Assembly (NCBI RefSeq): GCF_037392515.1
Contig: NC_090290.1
Location: 55,440,753-55,504,752 of the forward strand
DNA length: 64,000 nt
Reading direction: 5' to 3'
Source: Haliotis asinina
Taxonomy: Eukaryota > Mollusca > Gastropoda > Lepetellida > Haliotidae
Shown: positions 47,317 through 59,400 of the stretch, in pieces
Layout of the letters: each line of letters begins with the position of its first letter
How positions within the stretch are numbered: position 1 is the stretch's first letter
Position numbers and translations under genes: made by a program
The notes under the pieces: generated by a model
Told to the model about the DNA's origin: nothing
Seen by the model: the letters and a program-made list of their open reading frames with translations, nothing else
Database searches by the model: none

Positions 47317-49032
47317 TATATGAAAGCAAGGCCTGTGTGAAGCACGACCATGGCTGAATACATTAACGTCAGCTGGGCTTGTATTACTGATGTTTCTATA
47401 ACCACTACTGTTGACTATCATTATATCTGGTCTGCAGTAATCGGTATCTATTTATCTAGTTAATTTTCTAGTACAGTTATATATCTGGCATATCATTTCT
47501 AAGTCGGTTCCTGCCCACCCTCTGACAAAGAGAGTGGTGCTGTTGAACCTCGACTGGGTGTTTGTTTTGTTGCAGTATGGAGATTTCTTCATTTGAACCT
47601 TAAACAGAGGCGCACTGTTCTGCTTATTCACCGAGGAGAACCTCACATCAACTCCATTGATGTCCATACATGAAGTGTTAGTTTGGAAAGTATTTGATGA
47701 TCTGCATAAACGCATCGATGCGACAATATTTGTAAGATTATAGAATTTGCACAGGTATAAACATCATGATGACTACCCAAGGCAAGATTAAGAAATCGTG
47801 TGTCAACATGTACCATATGTACCTATTCATTCCGATTTAATCATTGTTTTGATATTATAAAAATAACAAAGCGCCATATGCCATTCCGCATAAGTATTAA
47901 TGGTTTGAAGTGTCAATATTTACATTGAGCGTTCTCCGATTTCCGACGATTGATTCAGTGTTGTTGCAGACATTTCTTTTAATCAGACTTGTGCCTGGGT
48001 ACCCTCGTGTACCTTTTATGGCATAGTGTACGATCACGTGTTTATTGCTTTAACCTGACAACGGCGTGTCGCTCTTTGCAGTAAACAAGGAGCTGTCATC
48101 TATAAGTTGCACATATCAAACGCTTCAAAATCACACCTTACCTCTATATACATCTACAGCATTTTGACTCATATTGGATTAATGTGCCCTTATTTATTGC
48201 CCGTAATCTGCGTCAGATCCTTCAGCAACTTGTTGTCAGATATTGTCACAGTTTCATAAAAACATTTGACTTGTAGAATGACGTTTTACCTCAGTGTCCC
48301 TTGCATCGTTCATGACAATGTCATTTGCCAGATGTACGGTTTGTGTGACCGATAGATTTGCACGAGGCGAATCTGTTCGTTAGTTCTCTGAGCACCAGCA
48401 CAGCTAACACACAATGTTTTCGCAACTCTGTGGATACGTTGTAGACTGGTAACGTCATGACAGAACGTTGTCACAAGTCATTTTAGAAAGTTATGTCACA
48501 ACAGAATGTTTAGACATAATGTAATGTCGACGTAAAAATGACGTATCACAACACAGGCCAACGTTGTAGCAACGAAATTATAACGTGAAATAGTTACCTG
48601 GGATTGTCGTCTGCTGTAATAGTGATGAACTAGCTCAGGCTCTCGCTTCACAGACAGAGCATGACTGCTTCGGTTAGTTTGCATAGGTTAGAGCACGTTA
48701 ATTACCCAAACTCTATCTTTATCCGTTGGATCCCCTTTCCTTTCCCAGTACCATTAGAGGTGATCGTGGTCCCATGATAGATGTTGGGTAATTTGATGGA
48801 CTCCATAGCCACGCTTCCATTCCAGCAGGCAAGCAAGCGAAATGGCTTCGTAACCAGTGGTTATGAAAACCATCGCCGTTGCACATTGCATCTTCGCAAA
48901 CGTCTAAATTATATCTCGCAACCCACAGCAAAACGTGGCAAAAGTTGGAAAAGAACCCCTACAAACATTGTTGGGGCACAGATGACACCCTGTCACCAAA
49001 GTATAAAGAACAGTATGATACTCTATGGTGAA
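47317..49032. other. Stretch with no gene recognised
   Basis: Short ORFs only. No domain, tandem repeat or SINE was recognised. Confidence 0.4.
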
Positions 49033-49157
49033 GAACGTCTACTTGATATTGTGATGCGACGTTTCAATATTGATTCCTATAGACTTCTTTCCACTCCATT
49101 GTAAAGCAGAAGAGTAGACTGCAATGAAAAGTCGCATCATAATAGAAGACGTTTTAG
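49033..49157. repeat. Imperfect foldback (possible MITE)
   Basis: The left arm contains acgtctac..gatgcgacgttt and atagacttctt. The right arm carries the reverse order: gtagactgcaatg, aaaagtcgcatcat and agaagacgtttt. The arms are about 50 bases with mismatches and the loop is short. No flanking duplication was identified. Confidence 0.45.
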
Positions 49158-49661
49158 CCACAAAGTAACATGCCTTTCTCATAAGTCATAAATTTACTTC
49201 TAAAATATCAGTCAAACTGATCAAGCGACAAAGCATGACTACCGTAATAGGACACACAGCCTACTGTGATAAGAAGCTGGACACAATCTCTATTGTGATA
49301 TAATGTGTGGAGGCGGATATTATTAATTTTGGCGTGACGTCAGAACCGGTCATGTAGGCCAAGGATCAATGTTCCAATCCTGCGTCCATGTGCGTGACCC
49401 TAAGATGACCTGTACTAAAACAAAGGCAACTGCCAGGCCAGATACCGCTCACAATCCCATTTAGAATAACATTAAAACATGCACTAAGTGACCCTGGTCA
49501 TTTCCAGTATTGAGCATTGTTTCAAAAATATTCAACCATTCGATACTGTAACTAGTGCGTACAACCTCGTGTCCATCGCAGGTTTTGTGTGTGCACATAC
49601 TTAAATATTTTTGGGGGTGCAATATATTGTTGCCATGGTTCAAATGATTTTCAGTATTAGT
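49158..49661. other. Stretch with no gene recognised
   Basis: Spacer between the foldback and the SINE-A copy downstream of the dehydrogenase gene. Nothing was identified. Confidence 0.35.
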
Positions 49662-49915
49662 GTTAGTGAGTGAGTGAGATTAGTTTTACCCCGCGCACTC
49701 AGCGATATCCCAGTTTTATGGCAGCGGTCTGTTAATAATCGAGTCTGGACCAGACATTCCAGTGATCAACAGCATGAGCATCAATCTGCGAAACTGGGAA
49801 CCGATGGCATGTGTCAACCGAGTGAGCGAGCCTGATCACCCGATCCCGCTAGTCGCCTCTGACGACAAGCATGGATTACTGAAAATGGATGCTCTAACGT
49901 TCACAGGTCTTTCAG
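49662..49915 (-). mobile_element. SINE-A copy, antisense, nearly full length
   Basis: Starts gtgagtgagtgagatta, then 'ttttaccccgcgcactcagc', 'gtctggaccagacattccag', 'gggaaccgatggcatgtgtc' and 'cgacaagcatggattactga'. This covers tail, tRNA-like part and most of the head in reverse. Confidence 0.85.
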
Positions 49916-50002
49916 TGTGAAAGCCACATACATTGACATCAATGTGATCTTTAACAAGATTTAGAAGACCTATTTTAACCTTAAATACTATATGAGTAAT
50001 CT

Positions 50003-50212
50003 TTATGTTTTATTGTGTTTGTCCAGCAATATTCCAGATGTGCCGCGACTGTCTGTGACTAATCGAGTTTGGACAAGAGCATCCATTAATCAAAATTAGC
50101 AGTGACCTTTGCATGTGTCAACCAAGACATCCGATCAAGTAAGTCGCCTCTTACGTTAAGCAAGGTTTGCTGAAGATTAGTTCTGACCCGAAACACGTGG
50201 GATCCTTTAGTA
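50003..50212 (-). mobile_element. SINE-A copy, antisense, degenerate
   Basis: 'gtccagcaatattccagatg', 'ctaatcgagtttggacaaga', 'gcatgtgtcaaccaagacat' and 'gtcgcctcttacgttaagca' follow the antisense order of SINE-A. It lies just downstream of the dehydrogenase stop codon. Confidence 0.65.
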
Positions 50213-50267
50213 GGTGAGTTGTGTATATTGCATGATTACCCATATGAGCTAATGTCGTGAAATGGCT

Positions 50268-50273
50268 TTTATT
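50268..50273 (-). promoter_or_regulatory. Polyadenylation signal AATAAA
   Basis: AATAAA on the minus strand about 75 bases past the dehydrogenase stop codon, a plausible distance for that gene's 3' end. Confidence 0.5.
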
Positions 50274-50346
50274 TTACAATTACCATTCTGTACTGCTCTA
50301 GAAACATTTGTTTCGCGCTGCTGAAATAGAAGAGTACATGGATTTG

Positions 50347-50445
50347 TTAGCGTACTTCCTTGACTCGAGCAGGTATTCCTCTGTACTTCATGACCAGATA
50401 GTCCAGGAAGGAGGTTGGTAGGTAGTTCTTCCACAGTGTAAACAG
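50347..50445 (-). CDS. SDR gene exon 6 with stop
   Basis: 32 codons, LFTLWKNYLPTSFLDYLV to ARVKEVR and TAA. The acceptor is gcattatttccag. The longer ORF in another frame over the same bases is a shadow. Confidence 0.85.
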   Translation of the reverse strand: MFTLWKNYLPTSFLDYLVMKYRGIPARVKEVR

Positions 50446-53400
50446 CTGGAAATAATGCACGCACTTGTTACATTCATGGGCACCATGGTTTTAGAGCTAG
50501 TGTATCGATGAATAATTCTGGTTGATGCGCTAGGTGGAGTAAACACGTATACAATTTGTGTACGAATTTGTTCAAGACATTGTTAGCAAGAATAGATTAT
50601 AACATGTTTTCAGCAATAACTATATTATATCAGTTCATTTGGTACTGATGTGCTTTAACAGTATAAATCACACTCAACTGAAATTATTAATGGAAACCTG
50701 TTAAAGGCACACATCAAATGCCAAGATTATTATGGAGAACCTGCCATGTGCGTGCCGTAGACAAGGGCTTCGAACAGCCATATTACCAGAACGATCGGTC
50801 GTAAAAGAATACCATTGCCAGTCCAGGCTGTTCAGACATGTGACAGTCCACTTTACGGAAGTGGAAGACCCAGGCTCTTGAGATGACCATTATCCATATG
50901 CGCAACCGGATGCTAAAAGTGACGTTATCAGCATCAACAGTGCTGGGTCTCCGAATTAGCGTTCAGGTCTACTTGATAATAATAATAAACAACTGAAATG
51001 CTCACCACGTCTATATCCAATAAGGTACTGCCCCCATGCGTGGCGTATCTGCACGCTGGGTGCTCATTGGTAAGAGCATCTACAAAGTCATCCAGCAAGG
51101 GATCAATATTGCTCCGGGAATGGGTGGTGCCTTCTTTAAACACGGACAACATATGGTCGAGGTAGTCGTCACCGTAGGCAGTCAAAACCTCGTCTGTAGC
51201 ACCCGACATCATCTCTGCTATTTCCCGTGTTAATCGTCCTGTCTGCAATGTTAGTGTCAATTTATGTTGTGGGTGACGTACGACTAAATGAATGATGTTA
51301 GATTAAGCCACATTAGCAATACTCCAGCAATATCACGACTGGCGACACCAATGAATTCCACGCATTGCACCCATGTGAAGAATCGAACCCGGGTCTGCAG
51401 AATGACGAGCGAACAGTCTAACCACTAGGCTCAGACTGACGCATGAACGTTTCTTATCCTCTTGAGGATACCCGTATTAGTTCCTGTGGTCCCCGCCTCC
51501 TCTGAGTCTAATCTAATGAAAAAATAATAGTCGGGGAGTCTCACATACAACAGATGCTATTGGTGTTTATGTACTGATACTGTAATCCTTGCTTATAATA
51601 AAGGCATGTTTAGAGTCCTCAAACAGTAATTAGAAGTGATACTTATAAATGCAAAACTTTATGGATGTCAACTTCTTCACATTTGGTGGTACATTATGTC
51701 TCCTTTATCAGGCGAATGGCAATCTGCAATATATATCTCGGAACGTTGTGTCCAGCAAAGTAAGGAAGTTAACATCTGAAAAGTCTTGCCAGGGGGTCAT
51801 TTTGATCTTTCTTTGACCATATTTATCAATAATATTGTTCCCTGAAGCAAACCGCATTAAATATATATTAAAACTACCTCACATTCTAAAACACAATAGG
51901 TTTCGTTTCTATTCTGCCATGAAAGGAGCGCTTTCAAAATACACTCGCTTGGAACCATCCAGGTTCAAAATAGACTACTATAATAGGCCAATTACTAATG
52001 GTTCAAAATGAATGTTTTGAAATGAATATTTGTTTTTCATCATGATTCAGACCAGTCTGTTGTATACTTGCATACTCTGGGAAGTCAATTATTTGAAATC
52101 AACATGGCATCTTCTATCTCAGTCTGCTAAATCGTGCAAATACGTGCGGAACTAATGTATGTTTCTATTTTTATTTATTGAATAACATGAGTATGGTCAT
52201 GTAGAAGTTGTACTCAGCAGCTGATCTGAACTAGCTCCTCAACAGGAACACACCTGAAACCCAACAATCGCCAGGGACTTCGACCTGGCTGAACTTGACC
52301 TACTTACTATACTGAATCCTGGATATAGTTGTTATAATGACTGTTCGAGGAGACAAAGCTACTTACAAAACGCCTGAACTCAAGGATGACCTTGATGACA
52401 CGAAATGTTCTCAAAAAGGGTAAACATGTCATTTCCTACCAATAGCACCTGCGGCTGACACAATTATATTAACGTGTAAATATTCACTATTGATCTTTCT
52501 ATTCAAAAACGTTCTATTTCACCTGTTAGATCTACATTCATTTTCTGTCTTCCAGCGAAGTGTGGCACAGGCGGTCCCAGCCTTATTTATTTTCATTGAT
52601 TGAAAACATAAAGCAATACAACTCATTGCAGATGTTGTTGTTATGGTCTCTTGAGACAGCCGCGTTATAACTTTAAAACCAGTATTGAACAGCATTGACT
52701 TACAAAACACGCACTATAAAACATTAAATGCGAAAACAAATGGAAAGCTTCAGAATGACTCACAAGATACTGTCGAATTGTATACATGCAATTTGTATAC
52801 ATTCAAATGTCCGTCGATTTTGGGACACTGGTAAATATGTAAATGAAAATAATTTGCCATTAATTTCAAATTTCATGAACCCTCTTAAGTTAAAATCCGT
52901 TACGCAAAATGTATCAGTTTAATTAAGAAATATTTCAAATCTGATATATTTATGGGGATATATTAGTACACGTAAAATGGATTTTGCGGGACACCCGGAA
53001 AAAGTAAATCGTTTCATATAGTCCTCCGGACGTACACACAGTGTAAGTGCTTGTGATCGCAACCTTTGATCAGCCTTTTACACCACTACAAGGTTCTTTT
53101 GCACGTAATCATCATTACTTTCTGGCAATGACGGTATAAATTCGGCATGACACCGAACATGCCTACAGCCATGTTTAGATGTGTATGCAGTGTTTTAGTT
53201 TGCGTCTGAGATACCCGTGAAGGTCCCGGGGTAGATTAGGCCTTCAGCAATCCATGCTTGCCATAAAAGGCGACTATGCTTGTCGTAAGAGGGGACTAGC
53301 GGGATCGGGTGGTCAGGCTTGCGGACTTGGTTGACACATGTTGTTGATCACTGGATTGTCTGGTCCAGACTCGATTATTTACAGACCGCCGTCGTATAGC

Positions 53401-56400
53401 TGGAATATTGCTGAGTGCGGTGTAAAACTAAACTAACTCACTCATTGCGTCTGAGATGAATGTACATCGCAGACCTGCGTTATAGTCTGTGAGAACACAG
53501 GGTGGTGGGAATTCATTAAACTGACATATCTGTAGATCTCTACTCTGAAAGTACCATTCAGTACACAGAAGACTGCATGTCCACGTTATTGTTGTAAATG
53601 CCTTCTCCTTAAACAATCTATGGGGAAGGTGGGACGATCATGCTCGATATCCTTTAACATAATTCTCCACTTGTACCCTGAATACACAATCAGTTCGGCC
53701 AGATAATTGAACTGACTGCCTGCGCTGGCTCTGCCTTCTCACAGTATCCAATCAGATAAGCCACCTTGCTACTGTTAACAACGGACAGGTCTGAAACCTT
53801 CAAACAAATATATTCAAGAACTCCTTGTACCTCTTAACATTATCGTTTACTGGAAACTGGTTCGCTCAACTTCTCATTGTAGAAACCTGATTGGACAGAA
53901 GCCAACAAAAGGAGGTAATACAATTGTCGGGCCGAACCGAAGATGCTTCCAGAGTATTTATGAAGATTTATGGAGATTAGGTAAAGGGCCGTGGGATAGG
54001 TGGTTAACGCGGGTTCAGTTTGTCATGTGTTTACTCTATGATGTTACAGTGGTACATATACTTCTCGTTTATAAGTTGCTTGCCCTTCTAGACATTTCTG
54101 AGCATTATAGGAAATGTGATGGGAACGGTTATATTTAATGCTACACAGAATATAATTGTTCTTACATTCCTGTCATCCCATAACGCTGTCGCACCTCCGA
54201 AGTTTCCGGGTTCGACGGCAATGACCTTCACTCCAAAACGTTTCATCTCGAGTCGTAACGTGTCCGTTAGTCCCTCTGCGCCATATTTCGAAATATTGTA
54301 GGCCCCGAAACACGGATGGGCACACAAGCCCTTGACACTTGTGACGTTGACTATCCTCCCTGGATATAGAATTGTATCAACATTAATCATCTCGTGGTGC
54401 CTGTTATGACATTGATTTAAAACTCTTAGCAGATACATTTGTTCATTTATGCCACAAGAGTGCAAACCTGATGACAGTTCCAGGACAAAACAACACCAGG
54501 TTCTTGAATGGCATTTCGTTTGAAGGCTTTTGGATAAAAGTAGCAACATACATGTTTACTCTACAGAAATAGAAAGAGTATTTTCTTTTAATAGAAGACA
54601 TAAAGGAGACAGCTTACTTTTATGAGATGAAACTTGCATTTCTTTTGCATAAAGAAAGGGAGTGTTTGTGATTAGTGATGGAACAAGAACATTTCCAAGG
54701 GCATCGAGCTCCCAAGCACTGTACTGTGGCAGTCAGTGCGTGACCTCGGGCTGCACATGTATGTATGGTATGGCATTTGACTGTAATTACCCAGATTCGG
54801 CTGAGAACACACACACACATAGTGCTGGTTTCATAAAATAAAACGCTCAAAACTAAGTAATTAACAGCATCGACTATGCGACGTTGGCAACGGGCTGAAC
54901 GTTTGCGTCAACAGAGGTGACTTCAGCAGTATTGGTGACGTTGGCTGCTAATGATTTTGTATTAAAGGATGACACCTTCAACAACGTGCTGGCCACCATC
55001 ATACCATTACAGCCCGTTAGATCTCTTCGCCAAATTCCGACCAGATATGGTCATGTCCATATGGATCAGACGCAAATGTTGGCGTTTCAGACAGCACAGT
55101 GCGCATAGCTTTGATGTGAAAGGTTTTGGCTCGCTAGTATAAAAACTACAGGTGACTGTTTTGAGCTAAATGTTACCAAATACTCCATACTAGTTAAAGG
55201 TGATGTTTGAACTGATGTATCATGAAACAAAGACTCTTGCCATGATTTCAGTACATGATGCAAATCGGTGGAAAATGACGAATTCTTCATAACATTTTAC
55301 ACCAGCTGTTCACACGCACGATATTTTCACATGCCATTCAGCAATCTGATGCTTGGGGTTTGTGCAAATTGATCTGCACAAGGTTTGCAGTCTGTTCCCC
55401 CAAGTTAGTAGAGATATCAGTCTTCCACGTTGCATTACATGTAATGGATGTTTTCAGCGAGTCTAATGTTATTAAAGGAAGTATATATATGTTAGTCAAC
55501 ATTATTACATTTATCCAATGAAGACGCGCTGGGAATTTCCTTCATCAGGCTGACACGCCGCGACGGAACTGAATTAATTTTTACACCGGCGATTAATTAA
55601 ACTCTCTCTGCCACTCATTCAGCATCACCTTTTGCATATCTAACAAGGGGGAGAAAGGTCTTCGTGACCCTTATTACACCAAGGAGGTTGACGTCCACCA
55701 CTTTCTGAAATATGTCCATAGTAGATAGTTCCACGTCCCCGAAACTGACCACTCCCGCGTTGTTGACCAAGCTCCATAAGCCTGAAGGGTTTAAGGATTG
55801 ACCACTTAAAGGATGAAACATGGGGTTCTCCGCTTCAAGAAGAAATACACTGATCTAAGGACTTGATGTTGTAGTGCACCAAGTTCTACATGACCCGTCG
55901 TGTCTTAGAGACAGAAACTGTAAATTGTTTGTTCTCTAACACACAATCCCCGCTAACCATCATCCTCCTATTATCCCCAACTTTGGCCAGATGTCGCGAT
56001 GTCCAAACAGAACGGCAGTTACGGGAGGCTCTCATCCACAGTGCTAAGGCAGGGTTAATGGACATCACTTTAACTTCTACATTAAACTAGGACATCTGTA
56101 TTTAGGCGACTACATCGAGGCACTTGGACATGACCGCTTGGGATGACATTCCGCTTGACCAAAGTATATTTTTCATCCTACACAACGACGAGACATTCTT
56201 GGAAAACAAGAATGTGTTTAGTTTGACTGACATCTACTTAGTCTTAAAGAATCTTTACAGGTGATTGTTCCAAGAGAAGCAGCTGCTCGGACTCGTCTGT
56301 TTAAAAACTTTCTTCTGAGTATGTTCGCTAAACTTGATACTGCATATTATGTCTCCAAGGTCAGCTGCCTGGCATGTCTTACATGAATACCTGTGGATCG

Positions 56401-59400
56401 CTGCAACACATAGTAATCCTGCCAAATATCACTAACATAAGTACAGTGGCACACGTGTGTTCACTGACGAGTCAGGGCACACTGTACAAAAGCATGTATT
56501 GTAAAATCCTAGTTTAATTTACTAAAAGCCCTATATGTTACTAATGCATGACGCTGTGCTTGAAACACCTGACAGCCGCCCAGAGCTGTATGAAGTGATC
56601 TAATTGGGACACATCTGCACGGGAGGATGCAAGAAATAAGATAACTTATTTAAGAGGGTTTATTCTCCCAGCTGGGCTAGCGCTTTTATTTTTGCTTTAC
56701 CATAAACCACAACGAGCCGTTCATTTCTTATAAGATATCACGGTTATATCATTCTTCAAGGAATTACAAGATTTAAGATATTTTTGATAGGCCGATGAAT
56801 ACAATCCGATCTCAATGTCATCGGATTAGTTCATGTCAGGACTACACTATTTACAGCCACACAATTCCGATACTGATATGTTTACAAGGGCATGTTTAAT
56901 GGCGAATACGAGGAGGTATCCCCGTCACGCTGATTATGCCAGTCCTGATAAGTTATATTTCAAACGGGTGAAAATCCTCATGAAAAGAATTGTTCATACT
57001 CATCAGGCCACAGGCAAAAAGATTGCTTCATACCAAACCAAATACCTCATCTTGATGCTAAAACAGTATACATGCCTTTTACTGATTAAGGTGATTCAAT
57101 TATAAAATCTTTTGGCGACTTTAGTAATTTCCACATATCCGTTATATTAACAATAACGTTTGACATTAAAAACGTCACGTGTAAGTAAAACATGCACTGG
57201 ACAATACATACTGTCATGCTTTGTCCTGGTTGCCAAAATAGTATGCTGAAGAATACTATCAAATGAATCATTAGATAGAGAGTTTATACCTGTTCCTTTA
57301 CATATTTTTCTTGTTCTTTCAAAACACAGCTCCACGCTTTCATCGGAAGTGACGTCAAGTTTCAAGACGTGCACACGACCACTTTGGTTCTTCTTCAGTT
57401 CCCGAGCACCTGGCCCGTTCACGTCAAGGCATGTCGCTACTACAGTGAACCCTTCCAGGATCAGACGCCGTGCCAGTCCGTAACCTATACCTTCATACAC
57501 ACGGAAGCACGGTTTAATGGCAGTGTTAGAGCATAAGAAAAGCGAGATTTATGGATGTCAACTTTTTGTGAAACGACGTTTCTGTGTGTATGCTCAGTTC
57601 TTCATCCTGATGAGACCCGTGAAGGTCCCGGGGTAGAATAGGCCTTCAGCAACCCATGTTTGCCATAAAAGGCGACTATGCTTGTCGTAAGAGGCAACTA
57701 GCAGGATCGAGTGGTCAGGCTCGCTGACTTGGTTGACACATGTCATCGGTTCCCAATTGCGCAGATCGATGCTCATGATGTTGATCACTGGATTGTCTGG
57801 TCCAGACTCGATTATTTACAGACCGCCGCCATATAGCTGGAATATTGCTGAGTGCGGCGTAAAACTAAACTCACTCACTCACTCATCCTGATGATGACAC
57901 GTCGTGTTAGTCACAAAAAAAGTTGACGTCCATGAATCTTACTTTTCTTATGCATTCTAAATGTCCTTCAAAGATTTAATGTGTAAATATTTTACCTACA
58001 GACAACAATTTATGGTAAAGATAGGATTTATATCCTAAAACAGGGAATAGTTGTTAGCAGTGATAGATAGGGCGTTACAACATGCAAACCACCCTGAATA
58101 CCGCTTCTTGTTTCTCAGTGATAAACAAGATACATTACGAAACAAAATATTACGAATGTCATCTTCGTGATTATAGTATACACACCATGGCTGGGCTTTT
58201 CCTTGCCCCTGATTGTAGAACTGAAACATTTGTTTTATGTGTAATGACTCATGTTTCCTGAAACTGTTTCCAAAGGAAAACGGTTCACCGTGTGTGTGTT
58301 GAATGGATTGCACCATCCGGAGTAGGACACACATTTGAAAAGGCATGTGCAAGTTCGATCTCATCGTTGTCATGAAAGAGTAGGTTAAAACACGTTTCGG
58401 TCGTTCTAGTTGTACAGATGCATACTACGTGAAACAGTTCGCGGAGGAATTGCTAGACATGGACCACCAACCTACTGTGTTATCGGGGGAAAGGGAAGTC
58501 TAACATGTGCTGTTCTTAACCGTGGAGTGCAAGGCTTTGTTCTCTAGACATGTGTCTGCTGGTAGACTGAGAGAACAAAGTTTCATCATATGCTTGGGCG
58601 GCGGGGTAGTCTAGTGGTTGACGTATTTGGTCGTCACGCCGAAGGCCCGGGCTCGATTACTCGCATGGGTTCAAGGCATGGAGCCCATTTCTGGTGTCAC
58701 CGACCGTGAAACTGTTGGGATATTGCTAGAAAACGACGTAAAATACTCACTCTTTATCAGTTATGACGAGTCAACTACATGAGAAATGTTTGGAGTGACC
58801 TACGCCGCTTTTAGTCATATTCCAATCAACAAGCAATCCTGTCTTGTGTATTGTAAACTTAATCAAATTCACATCACAATTTGCTGGAATGCATTTAGAG
58901 ATTCGAACTGCATTGCATCTATCCATCAGCAAGATTAGAAAGATACAAGCGATCCTTGTTAAAGATACACCCTTTAAAATGGATTTAATACATGACAACC
59001 GTCAACATGCTAAAGTATTCGCCGAAGGACTTCACACCTAAGGTTTAAGATACTTTATCAACTACTGGTGATTGAAACAGTGAGGACTTTATCAAACTGG
59101 AAAAATAACGGAATGCTATTACCTTGGCATATAGTCGTTGTCATGCGTTTGTATTTTGCGATGGGAAATGACCTAAGAATCAATGCTGTATTTAGTGAGG
59201 TTTTGTGAGGTAAATACACAATCTACATTTATCATACAGGTGTGATCAGCCTACAGGTTTATACGTCTATGGACATATGTTCACAACGAGTAAGCATACA
59301 TTCAAAATGAACAGGTAGTTCAAGGGAGTAACTATTCTGTAAATTATAGGAACGCTTCAAATACTTTTTCTCAATCCAAAATTGTGTTATTTTTCTTATT

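Noticed and set aside
50160..50212. Hammerhead-like 'ctgaaga ... ccgaaac'
   Set aside because: It lies inside an antisense SINE-A copy and the CGAAAC arises from a mutation of the SINE; no stems form.
50249..50464. 71-codon minus ORF starting MRALFPAVYTVEEL
   Set aside because: It is a shadow in another frame of SDR exon 6, whose correct frame gives LFTLWKNYLPTSFLDYLV and matches the family's C-terminus.
58771..58998. Small minus-strand ORF with a signal-peptide-like start
   Set aside because: The N-terminus is hydrophobic, but the rest has no motif or good splice donor, and it lies inside SDR intron 1 next to a SINE. Too weak to call a gene.
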